64,000 nucleotides of DNA. It comes from Rhea pennata. Taxonomy: Eukaryota; Chordata; Aves; Rheiformes; Rheidae. Below are positions 1 through 14,824 of the stretch, piece after piece. The stretch's first letter is position 1; every line of letters starts with the position of its first letter. The notes beneath the pieces were generated by a model. The model saw only the letters and a list, made by a program, of their open reading frames with translations. It ran no database searches and was not told the origin of the DNA. The position numbers were made by a program, and so were the translations under genes. Location of the stretch: NCBI RefSeq assembly GCF_028389875.1, contig NC_084678.1, forward strand, positions 14,662,899 through 14,726,898, written 5' to 3'.

Positions 1-2136
1 GCCAACATCTGTAGTTTGCACTCTTTAGAAGAAAAACACTGGACCCTAACTTTTGGAATACTGACACACAGCTACTAAAGTGGTCAGGAGAAGCAATTAT
101 TCTTAAGCCTTTACTTACAGTTCTTCATTTTTAAATCATATTAACTTTGCCTTCCAAGCCAGTAGGCTGGAGATACAGACCTTGCACATATTTGTCATAT
201 AATTGAAGTACAAAGTAGACCCATTAGCACCATCATAACAGTAGAAAATAAGTTTGCCAGTTGTACTTTTCTTTTTCAGAAAATAAAATAGTTAAGTTTA
301 AGGAGGAGACATTATAAAATGTGCAACTGTAACTTATCTTCAGTTAAACTTTGTTAGCTTACAAATAAGGATTTATTTATGTTTAAACTAAAATTTGTTA
401 TTTCCTTCTCTATCAGCAGTAGAATATTTGATGGGTTAAAAAACCCCACAGATGTCCCTCTGAAAAACAGCAACTGTGATCCTCTAACTTCGTTATATTA
501 CGGAGAAGGTGGTCAATCTTTCTTCCTCTATCACTTTGCGCATTTGGTTTTTCATCATATCAAATGTTCTGTTAAACACTTCTGAATTGTACATCATTTA
601 AAGTCTGGCTTTCTTGGCTCCTATGAATTGCTTGCTTTTTTTCCTCTGCTGCCTTTGACTGGAAAGTAGAATTTTAATTTTAATCTCTAAATTAAAGCTT
701 AAACTCACACTCCTCTGCTGTATCAGTTTTATGATCAGATCTGTGTAATGAGTTAGGTTACTAACTTTGCCTGCATAAAAAAACAAACAAAAAAAAACCT
801 GCCCCTTCTTAAGATGTCTTCATTTTGAAAAAGCGTGTGGTTAGCCCAAATGACTGAATTATTAAATAAAAATGGGCAAAACAGACAATTTCTTCTCTTA
901 AATGCATATTCTGAGTATTGGTATGGAGCACCATATATATATAATAAGCAACAATACTGGTTTAAATGCGAACAGGAGGAAAAAAACAGGAAAATGTGAA
1001 AAAAGTTTCAAATTTGAAGTACCTCTCATCCTTAAGGTTTTCCAAATTGAACTTGGTAAAGTTAATACTCAGTTTCATCCTTCAGATTGGTTTTGTGCAC
1101 CATTTTTGGGCTTTACTGTTTTTTCCCTTCTGGTACTACGTTTGCCATCTACATATACAACTTGAAAAATATCACCTGAATGTGAAAGCTGGCACAGCTG
1201 CTTTATAGAATGTTTGGTGCCTAAAAGTTCTTGGCTCTTTATGATTATATTTTAGTGTTTGACAGTCTTTCGGGATGACAGAGACCCTTTTGAAAGCTTC
1301 TGTACTCATGAGCTTTGACACTTACTTCTTAGTGCTCACATAACCTCAGTTCTTAAAGTGGTGAGTATTTTGTGTACCGATGTGCAAACAGTGTAGCAGG
1401 CTGCTAGATAGTTTAATAAAATATCCTGTTGGTCATATAATTGTTCTCTTTGTGCTTAACATTTCAGCACCCTGTTATGAGATGACAGTACCAGGTTGTT
1501 AACAGTGTGCTTGTAGTGTTCAAACAGTTTTTCAGGAGCACATTTCCCTACATCTGTTGCTGAGAAGTGTCAAATAGTTCCTGCTTTAGTGTTGGAAGAG
1601 CTGACTGAAAGCTTGAGCTTACTATAGTTGCTGCAGATCTATACCAAATGAAATAGCATCGTGTTGGATGTCCCTCAGCTAATGCCAGTCAAGAGGCATG
1701 CCTGTATGGCTGCTCAGCACAATACAGAGGTAGCAGTCTGGGTCGTATTCCTGTGCCTTGTATCATGGCACTCATTCAGTATTAGTGAGAACATTTGTGT
1801 ATTCCATTTGGTTACAAGGTGCAGAACTGAGCAGTAACATCTGGGTCTGCTGAAGATAAGGATTCATGAAGGAAACTTATTTTTTTCCTCTGTTCCTGCA
1901 AGTGAAACTAATAGGTTAAGCAGGAGAATGATTACTTACTTCACACAAGAACGACATGTTACGGGATCTCTTCCCACTTGTTGGTTGATTTGTCTGCATT
2001 TTTGTGGTGGTTTACTTCCCTCTGAATGACTTGACTTAACTAGCTGCTGCTTTGCTCTCCTGAAACGTGTGGTGTTCTGGCCTTGCTTTTCAAGCTAACA
2101 AGAGGAAGGAGGTAGAAGACTTTATTGCTTGTCTGA

Positions 2137-2198
2137 CAAAAACAAAAAACAAAAACAAAAAAAAAAACAAAAAACAAAAACAAAAAACAAAAACAAAC
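2137..2198. repeat. A-rich (A4-6C)n microsatellite
   Basis: About 60 bases of A-runs interrupted by single C residues. It accounts for the lysine/asparagine/threonine-rich stretch of a small ORF crossing it. No target-site duplication or retroposon body is evident next to it. Confidence 0.9.
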
Positions 2199-4143
2199 CC
2201 AACTTATTTTACTGTGAATGGAAGTCTAGTCTATTTTGTATTTCCTAGAGAAGCTTGAGCTGTAATTTAGTTTAGCACTTCACAGTACTAGTATTCCTGA
2301 TCTTTTTAATGTATTTTTAGTAAATGACTATAAGGATGTACTAGTGGTAATGGAATTTTTTATATTTATTTACAATCTTCTCTCCCTCTGCAGGCTCATG
2401 GAAAGTGTAGGTGGAAAGCAAATGAAATGTTAATGTGAAAACAAATGTAAGAAAGGACTATATTTTACTACTCATTGCAGTACACTGAGTAAGACGCATT
2501 AAAGCAGCACATATAATCATGATATATTCTACAGTCTGCTTTATTTATCACTGTTTTATTATTTTTTTTTCATATTATATAGTGCTTTTTAAGGTGACTT
2601 GGAACGTGTTTGCAGTGATTTCAACTGATTGCAGTAAGGGTGAGTCCCTCAGTAAACTCACACTCAGCTAGTTCTGCTCTGCTCCAGTATCATACTGGGG
2701 AAGCAAGGCCTGCCTCCACCCATCTTCCCGAACTGGGGAGACTGTGCAGATAGCACTGCTCAGAGTCTCAGCAAGGAGCAGGAGATGTAGGACACAACAC
2801 CAGATACTGTGTATTATCAGCCTGTAATCACTCAGATAATAGGATACAGGTATTACCATTCTGATAATGGTATGCTTGGAGCTGTGCACTGAAGTAGCGG
2901 TCTGTCATGAGTTTCTAGAATGCGGAACTGTGTGTGCTACTTAAAACCAAGGTTGACCCACTAAGAACAATTATTTTCAAGAGTCTATGACAAATTAATA
3001 GTACAGCTGTTTAGAAGCATCATTGAAGTCCCTCCAGAAGATCCCACTAACCTCTATAATCACCTTAAGAAGCTTTTATTTAAAGGACTTATTTTCTCAA
3101 ATCTCCTCTTAAAATCGAACCTGGCAACATCATGAGGTGAGGTCATTTTCACTTGTTCTACAAACAATTAAAAATGAATGCAAGGGGGGATAGCAGCTGA
3201 AAATCAGAAGTGATGGCTGCTCTCTTTGTAGGTCATTGGCTCAGAAGAGGGCAATGACAGCAGTCAATATTTTGGTGAGCTTACCAGTGAAAGACTTTAC
3301 AGTGCTGTCTGTTGCATCAACCTGTGTAATGCAGCATACATTTCTGCTGTTGTGGAAAACTGCTCTCATTTTTTCCTCTATTTAAGGTAAGCATTCACAC
3401 TCACAAAATCCAGCAGCATGTACAACTAAGCCTTGAAGCTCGTGACAGTAATACCGGAATTAAAGCTGGGAGCTGGTGCAACCAAAGTGCAACGCTCTCC
3501 TGAAGGAAAGGTTGATTTCCTGTTTATGCTGAAGCTTCATGCCTTGTGAAATCACTCATGTAACAGTACGGAGGGGGCTGCTGTGTTTTAAGGTTCTTAG
3601 CTTATAACGTGCTTTAGAAGTGCAGAAAGACTGATTTCATTGGGACTACTTATGTGCTTAATTTTACTGGATTAGACATTTCTTAATCCAAAAAGTAGGC
3701 TCTTGACCATCCTCATACCTGAATCTCTTTAAGTTAAATAATATCTACGGTTTGCTGAACTTCTTGTTTTAACTTGCTATGCTGTGGGCTTGATCCAACA
3801 TCTCTGAAAGCACGAATGTGCCAATGTGTGGAAAACGAAGCATATATGGAATCTGGTTATAATTCTTTAGGTACAATGTAGCCTCTTATAGCTGCGACAG
3901 TGAAAAAGGGGCTAGGGCTGCAGCTCAGTTATTGACTTCCAGTAGTTCCCAAGCTGATGGGTAATACTTTGCCCACAAAAGCCCTCTGCTGCTGATTTTT
4001 CGACATGGAGGGGCGGGAAAGGGGAGTTGCAGGTAAGGCCAATAAAAATAACAGTGCATTCCAAGTAAATTTGGAGTTTACTTTATAACATTGCTTTTGG
4101 GAAACAGGTTGAGCATTGCTACTCTTTATCTTAGTGAAAATGA

Positions 4144-4198
4144 TTTTCTTTTCTTTCTTTTCTTTTTTCTTTTTTCTTTTCTTTTCTTTTTTTTTTTT
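4144..4198. repeat. T-rich (T3-6C)n pyrimidine tract
   Basis: A 55-base run of T with scattered C, ending in T12 and AA. It is a simple repeat with no recognisable element attached. Confidence 0.9.
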
Positions 4199-5447
4199 AA
4201 CCTAACAGGGAAATCAAACCTGAGATCCAGACCTGATACATTTCTTGCTGTTTTCTTCCTCCCTGGTCAGTGCTGATAATCTTTGACTTGGTCTTAATGG
4301 CCAAAGCTAACCCAACTGTTGTCAGTTATTTTATGCTTTATAATCTATTGCTTAAGTTCTAGTAAGCTGCCCTACACGATAAAGCACAGTTCAGCATGTA
4401 GACACCAGTGTTTTATTTCACCAAGTGGAGAACATGTGCTGTTAATCTTTTGTAAATCACTTTGGAAATGGTAGTAACTGGAAGTAGTTATTGGAAGTTA
4501 GTAAATTGGTGCAGTAACCCACAAGTGCACTAAATGCTTTACATATGATTATGCTGTAAACTCTTTAGAATGATGCCGAGCATTCCCTACATTGTAGTGA
4601 CCAGGACTAGTGAGTGGTCCCATACTTTTTTGCTACCGTAAAGGGTATCAAAGACTGATAAAATATAACATGGCACCAGAAGTATTCCAGGAATGAAGTA
4701 TGGAGAAAGAAAGGCAGAAATCAGTGATATAAGCAAATGGAGTTGCCAGTGATTACAAACACCTTGTTTGTGATTTGTTGGTGAGGTTTAATTTTCTGTG
4801 GTATCAAGATGCTCCATGTTACTTTTGTGTCAGACTCTCTCTCTCGTCTTGTTTTGCTATGTTCTTGGACAGCAGTCAGTGAGCTGGAGCAGCAGGATGT
4901 AGTGGGAGACCATGACCGAAAAAATCCTCAGCTGTGGCCCATCTGCCCACTGTCCTGCAACACAGTTCTTTGGAGAGGAGCAACTCAGGAAGTCTCTGAA
5001 TTTTCTTGGGATAGCTGTGGGATTAGGATATTAAAAATTCCCGTGGTTAGCGGGCTATTCCCATCCTGTACTCCTCCTCCCCTTCTGGGGGAAAAAAAAG
5101 AACCACCACCAACAAAAGCAGCTACTTTTTCCACGTTCATCCTCACAGGCTTGTTGCAGCCGGGCTCCTTTCCTCAAACCTCTTCGGATGCTTGAGGGAG
5201 AAGCAGCAGCAGTGGCTGCTGGGGCTGTGCCTGAATTACCCATGTATTTTTGAAGGGTCATATCCCCTTGTGCATGAGAGAAGTCTAATCAGGTGTCTAT
5301 ATGCAGTGTGAAGTATGACATTGTATACTTCAAGGGAAGTCCAGGAAGAAATGTAGATTCCTCCAGGTTCCTCCATCTCCCTAGCCAAACATCTTTGTGC
5401 AGAACAGACTGACTCTCACTAACAGAGCAAGGAAGCAGTTTTACTCT

Positions 5448-5466
5448 AAAAAAAAAAAAAAAAAAA
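5448..5466. repeat. Poly-A tract (19 bases)
   Basis: An uninterrupted run of A followed by TAATAAATTTT. No processed pseudogene sequence was recognised upstream of it. Confidence 0.9.
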
Positions 5467-8359
5467 TAATAAATTTTGCCCATGGTTATGAATCAAGAGG
5501 TCTTAGTGCTGATAGAAGGGGACTTTCTTATATGTATCATGTTTGTTCACATCACTGAATACAAAATGTCAATGTAACTTGACTGTATTGTCTTTCACAG
5601 GATCTTGCTAACTAGGCACATTAACATCTGTAATCTCAGGTTAGTATTGTGATCAGAGGGTAGTTGTGTTGCAGGTGTGTGACTTAATGAGTTATTAATT
5701 GGATGGCAGGTGGAACATAAAGAGGGAGCACAAAGGCAGCTGGAATGCTAATGTGTTATTTGAACAGTTAGTTCTGCAATGCAGATTAAAAGACAATAAA
5801 TATATGCTTTGTCTTAATTTTTCCAATTAATATCTTTGGGTTTTGTTTTTTGAGGTCTTTTTTACAAGCTACAAGATTGTACTGGAAACTCCTATTTTGA
5901 GGAAGACTGTATCCTGTAATCTGGAGATGTGTCTTGCATAAAAGTTAGGAAAAGACAGACTTTTTGAGAGAGAGAATCTTTATTGGACCAGTTGTACAAT
6001 GTGTGTGTGCGCATAGGGAGAACTGTTTAGCTTTCAGCTCATGATTTTTTCCAATAGGCGTACAATCTGATCACTACCCTAAAAGTCATATTTTGATTTT
6101 GAAACTATGAGGACTTTGTCTACTTCCACTAATAATGAAATTCATTACTATTATGAAAATGGCTTTTCAATAAATTAAAACCTCATCCCTGTATTGCTGC
6201 TGCCTGGCCTTTAAAGAACAGCTTTGTTTTCTGTTTGTCTTCCATAGTACAGTTTCCAATGCTATTCCCCATTAACAAATTTCCTCTCTTTTTAAATAAG
6301 GATTAATTATGCCTGTACTACAGAGGTCTGGAAAGACTGAAGTTATTAATATTTGGATGGCAGGTTATATATGTGTGCCAGTAATGATAAGGGGTGACTG
6401 GGTAAGTATCTTGATAATAGAACAAAGCTACCTTCAGGCTGCACTCTTGATTTTTCTCTGTGCAGTTCTGAGACTTGTGTGGTATGTGTCCATTTTTCTG
6501 AGACATAAAACATAGCTGGCAGGACAAAGGCAGAGAGATTTTTATCAAGCTTGTTTTAATATTGAGATTGTGTTTTTCTTTCATTTTCCCACTGAGAGTA
6601 ATTTTCCATCTCCTCTTTCCTGATTGAAATAGAATTGTCCAAGGAGCCTTAACAGCATCTGATTCTCTTATCCACCATCCATCTCTTACTGTCTCATCCT
6701 CTTATCCTTATTTTTTTTCCTCTGCCATTGTTTATATGAAATACTGCTTTGAGTCGCCAAAGTGTGGATTTCTTGAGCTCTGTTCTTAGCTTATTAGTAT
6801 AATGTTATATCACAAAGATAGAAGTGTATGTATATTACATGTGTATTTCCTTGGAGTGAAGACAAAAGACTAGCTATGCTACTAAACCATATAATTAATG
6901 GTTTAATAACTTAGTCATGTCTGCATGCTTAATTTCAGTAAGAGATAGTGGTTATGACTAGTTACTCTGTTACAATCCATTTTATTCTGGTAACATTCCA
7001 ATAATTTTAATTGAGGTCACTCTGACATAATGCAATGATGACCCAGGCCAGGTTTTTTTTTATTTTATTTCTTTTTTTTCCTGAATGTGGCATTGCAGTT
7101 TGATCAAATATTGTTACTTTTTATAGTGGTTATTGGTTAAGATAAGCATAAGACTCTTAATTTATTATATCTTATTCATATATACTGAAAATGTTTTATT
7201 CAGACTAAATTACTTTTTCAAGTGCATGCTTTAGAAATGCACTTAGATACAGGTGTATTAACACTGAAAAGCAGGACTGAAAACTAATGCAGAGCAAATA
7301 ACATCTTTTGTTGTTCAAATCTTCAGCTGGGTTCCTTTTTAACTTTTTAACTAGAGAAATACGTTGTCAATAAAGGCATAGGTAAGAGTATTTTCGAAAC
7401 AAAGTATCTTAGATTTTAGATTGATTTTTAGTGCATGGAAAGGCTTGGTCTTAATTTTTAAGATTTTGCATTTCAGTTGTACCATTTGGTTCCTCAGTGC
7501 TTAATTACCATCAAGAATGGAACATCACTGTTTTCCAAAGACATATGAATTCCCACCCAATATATCCTTTGTACACACACTAATCCGGCGTTGGTGGAAG
7601 TTAGCCATTCACCGTCTAAATCTGGATGAATTAATCTTCCACTAAATGTGGAAAATGCTTATGAAGAAAAATATTTGCATAATTGCTAAAACACTGGCTG
7701 TCAAGAAGACATCTGTGATATTAACAGATGAAGTATCCATATTTTGATTATCTTATTCATGAAATCATACGGTTTTGTGGCTATTCATTTCCTGTTGTTT
7801 TCCTCTATCACAAATCAGGAAGATGAGTTTGGCCAGCTAGTTTGCTTTGTGCAGACAAGACACACATTTATCACATTTAAAAAATAACCTGATTAAAAGG
7901 TCACTGTATTAAACCAACATTTTTACTGAGTTATTTTAGAAAATATTTATTTTCTTCATTTACCCACCCCCACATGAGACATGTAATGGAAGTTTAAAAG
8001 ATTAGTTCAAATAAACAATCACTGGGACAATGAGCTCTGTCTGGAAAAAACAAGAACCAGTAACACTTAATAACTTCCCTACCAGAAACTGTGATTCTAA
8101 AGTTTGCCTATGTGATAGATTAAGTACTATACTAGCTTTGTTTCCCAAAGGTCCTAATGGCCCCTGTAACTATAGCTGTAACAAGTGTATTTTGTTTTGG
8201 TAAACTAACTCATCTCTGTTTCTTTATCAACAGAAAATTTCCAGCTTCATTAACTAATTTATTACCATCAGGAAAACAGCTTTGAGGGATGAAATTTTAA
8301 TATGTATTTTGCCTTATATCTTCTTCTTTTACAATAGCCTATCCTTGGGAGTGATTTAT

Positions 8360-8452
8360 TATAATATATAATTATCATATTTATATTCTTTTAACATATT
8401 ATATAATATATATATATTTTTTATATATATATATAGATAGATTATTATATTT
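8360..8452. repeat. AT-rich / (TA)n low-complexity tract
   Basis: Irregular TA repeats with ATAG steps over about 90 bases. It supplies the I/Y/N-rich C-terminal end of the longest ORF of the left flank (minus strand, 8359-8880), which is one reason that ORF is not accepted as a gene. Confidence 0.85.
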
Positions 8453-11400
8453 ACTAGTGGAAACTGTATCACAAAGACACTGAGGTCTAAATCTAGCCAG
8501 GTAGTGAAAAGCCTATGTCCCACTGAATTGGGAGGATTTGGAATGTAAATGTCTGTGTGTATTTTGACCCAAGCAACTTGCTCAGTCATGTAGGAAACTC
8601 TGTCAAGGCAGAGGACCTGGGACTTTGAAAAACAGAGTATAGCACTAATCCCATAATACTCCCCCACACACCTCGATGGCTTATACAAGTAATTTATAAC
8701 CATGCAGATCACCCTTACATTTGTAGTGTCAATGTGCTTCACCTTGATGTGTCTACATGTACAGCAGGAAAAAAATACACAACTCACTGAAGAGTGAGTG
8801 TTGTGTTTTGTATTGCTTTGATGTGGGGGAAGCATTACTTCTGATGCATTATTTGCTGGGTTAGTGTATTGTCCTGCCACTTTTATGAATGATTAATGTT
8901 AATCAGAATCTTTTCTTATTTATAAGTTGGAGTGGAAAGGTACTCTGTTAAAGTGTGTGTGATGATGGCACCAGGTGTATTAGTTGTTATGCTGAGGTGA
9001 AAACATGGTTGTTCAGATGAGTTGGCAATAATGGCCATTAGTAGTTGATTTCTCTGTTCTTAGACTTCTGTTCAGCAAATAGGTTTGGACATGAGTTAAG
9101 GAGCTATGGTGGTTGTGTTTCTGGTTTTTCAAAGGAAATTATTCGACAGCCTATGTTCTCAGCATTTTTGAGATGGTGACTTTGAAACAGAGCTCAGAAG
9201 TGCATGGGATTGCTGAGGGGAAATTTCTGAAGAGTTTCACCTTTTTATCCCTTTGAAATAGATGAAATGTTCCACACGCTTTGTTCTGCACGGATTCTTG
9301 CAAGTGAGAACTTCAGAAAAGGTATGTTGGGCATTTGGGTCCTCTGCTGACATTTTAATTTGTCATGTGGGTCTTTATACTGTGCAGTGACAATCATCTG
9401 AGCACATCTGATCCAGTCTTTCCTTTGCTCTGGAAGTAGCTATATGTTAGCAGTCTTCTGTTTATGTAGATCTGTGAAGTATTTTGCAACCTTTGTGTAG
9501 ATTAAAAATATTAACAGCAACAATATAGGCTCTTCCTACTTGTTACTTTCATCAAATCTGTTGAATAATGGCTTAATTCCTAGTTATGTGAAGTTTTAAC
9601 TTAGGCTTCCTGCAAGTACTGTACATACCAGTATGTTTTGAATACAAGCTATAGTGGAGAGATTCAATAGACCTTTATAGCTAAAGCACTGCTTAATTTG
9701 TACTTCCTAGAATGTAAATTCTATTCCTAATGGAGGGTAATCACTTTGTTTTGTCAATCTGTCATCAATTCATGAACACTGTAGGGTGTACATGCAACCT
9801 CATGTTCAAGGAATTATACACACAGTTCCCATTATTGTTTGTGTTCAAAAACCAGCTTTTAATGACTGAAAGCTGTGTGTGAGCTGTTACTTAACTCTTA
9901 ATGGTGGAAACATTTGCCAAAACTGTCGTTATGCTTCTAGCAGAGAGCTTGCTGTTCATGAATGCTTAGAGATATCCTGAATACGATGGTTAACTACATT
10001 GCAAACAGTATTTCTTCAGTGACAATTTTGCTGCTAAGTCCTTAGATGATATGTTAAAAATAATTCAAAAGTCAGTGTCCCGTCACAAATGAATTTTTGT
10101 GCTTAAAAGAAGGCCTGATGTCTACTCGTGGGCACAGTCTGCTTATAAAAACTTTAGTTTGTCATGAACCTCGCATTTACAAGCACAGAATGAGTCCTTG
10201 TGTTGTCTGTACACACTTACCACCTTTATGCTCTTTCCTTGCCATCTCTTCTGTGTGATCATTGTATATTATGGCAGGGGGCTTAGGAGTTATCGATAGA
10301 TATTTGCAGTGTAAGAAAAGCCTTTACAACACAAAACAAAAGTCCTGCTTGGCACATCTGAGTCATTTTTTAAAAATTATATTGGGCTGTAGAATTTCAC
10401 AAGTGGAAAAATAATAGTCTTATTCTTCCTCCACAAATGTGCACACATAGCCCTACCTATAGTGTTTGCTAATTGGATTAAGTATTAGTTCTATTGTGTA
10501 CTCGGACTTTAGAAGCAACTTGTAAATTATGGAGTAAAAATGTATGGCCTTAAATACCTGTAACAAGTAATACTCATGCATCCTGGACTACAGCGATAAA
10601 AATGGTTGTGATTTAATGAGTCATCAGCATTCCTGAGCTCACAAGAGAAGTTTACAGACAGACCTGGGTTTCCTACCTTTAAGGTATGTACATGTCATCA
10701 TTTCCCGGGAGCTGTGGGTTTTGTTTAAGTGAATGCCCATCACACAGTTTTATATCTCAATAAAATGATGGTACCGGGTTGTAGCTGGCCCCTTTCACCC
10801 TGTGTATTTTCTGGTTACTTTTCTAAAAACTAATTCTCTAATCCTGCAAATGCAACCATATTGGCAGAAAAATAGGTTGTGAAAGTGAGTGAAAGAAAGG
10901 AGTAGATTTAACTCAAGATTAAATGAACACATAAGTGCCTGAGATCCCTGTTAGCCACAGGAATATCTGTGAAGCTTTGCATGATAAAGGCTAGTTTTAT
11001 GATAAAGCAAAGTGTTAGAAACCCAGGGAGATTTTGTGTTCTGTGGCAGTTATGCAGGGTGGCTAGCAACATGTATTTATTCCCTGCCTGCTATTTCCAC
11101 CTCTAAAGTAAAGATAATACTCTTTACTCTGTTCCATCTGTTTGCAGGACAAGCTCTGTAGAGTGAGGGGTTCTTGAGGGGTTCTCTTCCAAGACCAGGT
11201 CTGTACTTCATAGTTGTGCATATCACTGCATGAGAAGCTGGGGTTGTGAAAAATTAATCATCTCTCTTAGAAATCATGTTGCTAAACTTCTCTCTAGCAA
11301 GGACGCTAACCTAATGTCTTTCTATCCCCATACTGCTATGAAAATGAATATTCATTTACAAACATGGAATGAAACCATTAGCATTCTTTCAAATCAAAAT

Positions 11401-12159
11401 ATAATCACATCTTCCTGATTTCAAAGATTCTCTCTCAGCAAATCTCATTAATTATCCCAGGTGTTTTTCAACAAAAGCTCCTTCTTGCACTGTCTCTTCT
11501 TCTCTAGCCTCCTACTTGAGCTAATGAAGCTTCAGTGATGTCTTTGGAACAATGGAGCAATTTATATAACTACAGATTAGGAGAAAGCAAATAAGGAATC
11601 ATAATTGAGGAAGGGTGCTGAAGACAGGCTGTGGGAGCAAAGTTCCTCTATCTGTGTAAAGAGATATCTCATTATTGGTGATTAGGGAGGAAGCATTGCA
11701 GAGCCAGAAAGAAAGTAGCTATGCTGAAAAATGTTATTTGATAGTTTACTGATATGCGGGCACTGCACTATGAAAGGACTAGAGATCTTGTTATTGCAGC
11801 CCTTACATCCTCTATTTAATGGAGTATAGGTTTGTATTAAGGGAACTGGCATTACACTAAGTAACTTAGCCTGATTCTTTAAAAAGCTTCTGGGTACAAT
11901 TTACAGCTGCATGAACATTGTGCACTAACACCTCAGGCATAAATTGGATACTTCTCTCTGGAAACAGCTGTTTTGTTCCTCTGTGCTTATGTGCTTCTGC
12001 AAATATCTGATGTGTATTTTTAATTATGACAAGTCTTCTTTCATGTTTTTTGAAAACAGGCCCTGCCTGTTCAGTTTTCTGTCTGTAAGATAGAAATGGA
12101 ACATTTTTTTTAACAGGTGTTTAAAAAATACCTATCAGATATAGGTATCTGGTACAGTG

Positions 12160-12184
12160 TGTGTATATATATATATATATATAT
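12160..12184. repeat. (TG)n(TA)n microsatellite
   Basis: A short GTGTG run passes into about ten TA units. It is a likely length-variable simple repeat. Confidence 0.9.
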
Positions 12185-13805
12185 TTATAGGTGTTTTGCT
12201 AGACCAGTTGACAACAAGTCTTGCCTTGTCCTATGGTAATGTATTTTCACAGTTCATATTTGACTATGCCTAGGAGCTCCCTGGTGCCTGCCTTTTACAA
12301 ATGCATGCAGACATTTATATTCTGAACACTAAAAGTCAACAGAATGCAAGTACTCCTTTAAGCATACTTAAGTTAGCCATCCGCTAATTTGAAACTTCAA
12401 ACTAGTTCATAGTTTCAGTACAGAAACCAGGCTCAGGTGTGATTACAGATATAGGCATAAGTAGCTATTTTTCTTTTTTATTTGACAAAGCAGGAGCTCT
12501 TATTTCAGGAAGGAGTGTACATATCTTCCCTGCAAAGACTACCAAATGAATAAAATCACTTTTCAACAAGGTTTCAGTAACTCTCAGAAGTCACCTTTTA
12601 GAACCATAAGATATGGATAGAAAGAGTTGCCCTTCCTGCTCAAAATCATGGCTGGGCTGCATTTTTGTTCAAGATTTTTATTATTATTATTTCTACCCTT
12701 AAGCAAGAGCTATTCTTGTTGAAAAGAGACTTGATTATTGAGTTTGACCTGTTCATATCCTTCCAGAAAAAGCAGGCAGAAGGAAATCTCTCTGAAAGAG
12801 TCCACCTACAATGAATAGAAGACATAAATTAACCAGAAATCACATGCTTCCTCCTAGCAGAGAAGGCTGTGGCCTTGGAGACAGTATTACTTGGGGATTC
12901 ACCTGGTCCTGCAATCACCTCTCCTGCACGTGCAGTAGGTGGATTTAATTGGGCTTACTGTGCCAAAGATGTAGAATTGCTCTGAAAATGCAGATCAGCT
13001 GTATCTGCACAGTATCTACTTTTCCAGTCTCCTAGCTGCCCTGAAATAAAGGGATATTAACTACATCCTATGCTTTTATTTAGGATATGAGATTTGACTA
13101 TGCAATGAAGTATTTTCTGTGTTAATATAGGCAATCTAAAAAGACTTACTGTTAACTGACAAGACTTGTAGACCTTTCAAAATGCTTTGGGGGCCTATGA
13201 TCCAAGACCGCTGACAGGTGCAGCAAGGTTGACTCAATCCTTTCTGTTTTCCAGGAAATTTTGTTAATCAAATAGCAGAAAAATGGAATTTCTTTCTGAC
13301 AAATTCGTAAATCATCTATCTGCCTACGGTCGAAGATCTCCTAGTGCTTTAAGGAGGATTTTGCCTTTGCTCTTACGTGAAATTTACTTCCTCTTGCACT
13401 GTTGCAAGACCTGTGCTTGGATCTTTCAAACACTGAAACTTGCTATGGAATTCCTTTAGCAGAGGTTTACAGGTACCTAGGGAGAGAGGTGAATGAACAA
13501 TACTCTGGATGCCCACTCAGTGCAACAAAACTGTAATGCTTATGTTCATTCTATGCCATTGTGCTTGTCAACTACATGACTGCTTTCATAAATGTTATGT
13601 TATTATGTACATAATGTATTCTGAAAAAGAACAATATTATATATGGTTCTGATCACCTTATAAAGGAATGGATACATTCGCATTTTCCTCTGCTTCGGTT
13701 TGGTGTTGTTAGCTTTCATACTCATAAAGAATGGATTTTGAAGGTTAGAGCTAAGAACAAGAAGATACTTTTAACCTCTCCTTAAAAATAAATAAAAATT
13801 TTCTT

Positions 13806-13842
13806 TGCTGAATTGTTGGTGTTCCAGTCCATAAAGTATAGG
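13806..13842. repeat. Direct repeat, copy 1 (37 bp)
   Basis: This 37-base segment begins TGCTGAATTG and ends AAAGTATAGG. It recurs on the same strand at 14825-14861 with 36 of 37 bases identical. The sequence is not low complexity, and similarity stops abruptly at both ends. I do not recognise a repeat family. It contains GTTCCAGTCC, one mismatch from a tRNA B-box (GWTCRANNC), so a fragment of a tRNA-derived SINE is one possibility. Confidence 0.85.
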
Positions 13843-14311
13843 TGTTGATATTTTGCTGAATAGAGATTGACTTAGCAGAATTCTTATAGTAGATCACAGA
13901 TCCATCACTTCTGGGGCGGTAAGCCCTTACCACAGTATGTTAAATAATGTGTAATTTAAATTCAGGCTCCCAGTGCTGTGAGTCTTGTATGCTCTGTCCT
14001 CACCTGCATACATCCAGTAGTGGTTTTTTTTCCCCCTCTTTGCTGAAGACTACAGTGCATCTTGAACAAACACTTCACACTTCAAGTGCTTCATAGAATT
14101 CAAAATCCAAACCTTAATTTTTACTGATCCACAAAAAGAATATTAACATCTGTAGTGAGAACACCTGCGGAAGATCTGACGAAGAGTCAGTGACTGGCAG
14201 AGTATGTGGTGGCAGGCCCAGTGTGTGAAACTGCACACTGACCAAATGCCCATCAGGACTAGGCATGCATATTCCGTTTTGTCAGCAACATCTAGCTGCT
14301 TCCTGGGCAGT

Positions 14312-14327
14312 AGCTGCTTAAGCAGCT
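14312..14327. repeat. Perfect 16-bp palindrome
   Basis: AGCTGCTTAAGCAGCT reads the same on both strands and contains two CAGCTG-like E-box halves. It lies between the two copies of the 37-bp repeat. A chance origin cannot be excluded. Confidence 0.8.
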
Positions 14328-14824
14328 GAGATAAGGAAATAGTTTTAGTAGATTTAAGGGGTCCTATGAACAATAAGTTGAGTCCTACCTGACCCATGCC
14401 TCCAGCAGCCCATCAGCAACCCCTCTGCATGGTTTCTGAGGCTCCCCATGCAGTCTGTAGTGTAAGTCCTTTATTATGTCTATCCTATTTGGCTCCTTAT
14501 GAACCTTGAGTATCTCTCCATCAGTATCCGATCCTCTCTTGCCCACCTTGCAGTCACAATGTCTTTCAGAGGAATTAAACAAGCATGGAAGTGTTTAATC
14601 ATTGAAACATTTATTTCCAAGCATGCATACATGTGTGGGTACAAGCAGGGGCATATATACGTATATAGTCTCTCAAATAAGATGAGATAATATACTATGA
14701 AGCATTTTAGAAGATCACCAAATTATGTTTACCTAAAAACTGTTTTAGAGGGTAATGATGCTTTACTTCTATCTTATTTGAGAATTTATTGTTCTGGAAC
14801 TATGTTTTTTGCTCATCCTGACAA

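Noticed and set aside
8359-8880. 173-codon minus-strand ORF, longest in the left flank
   Set aside because: Its end is translated from a TA-rich microsatellite, there is no recognisable domain, and the composition fits chance AT-rich sequence.
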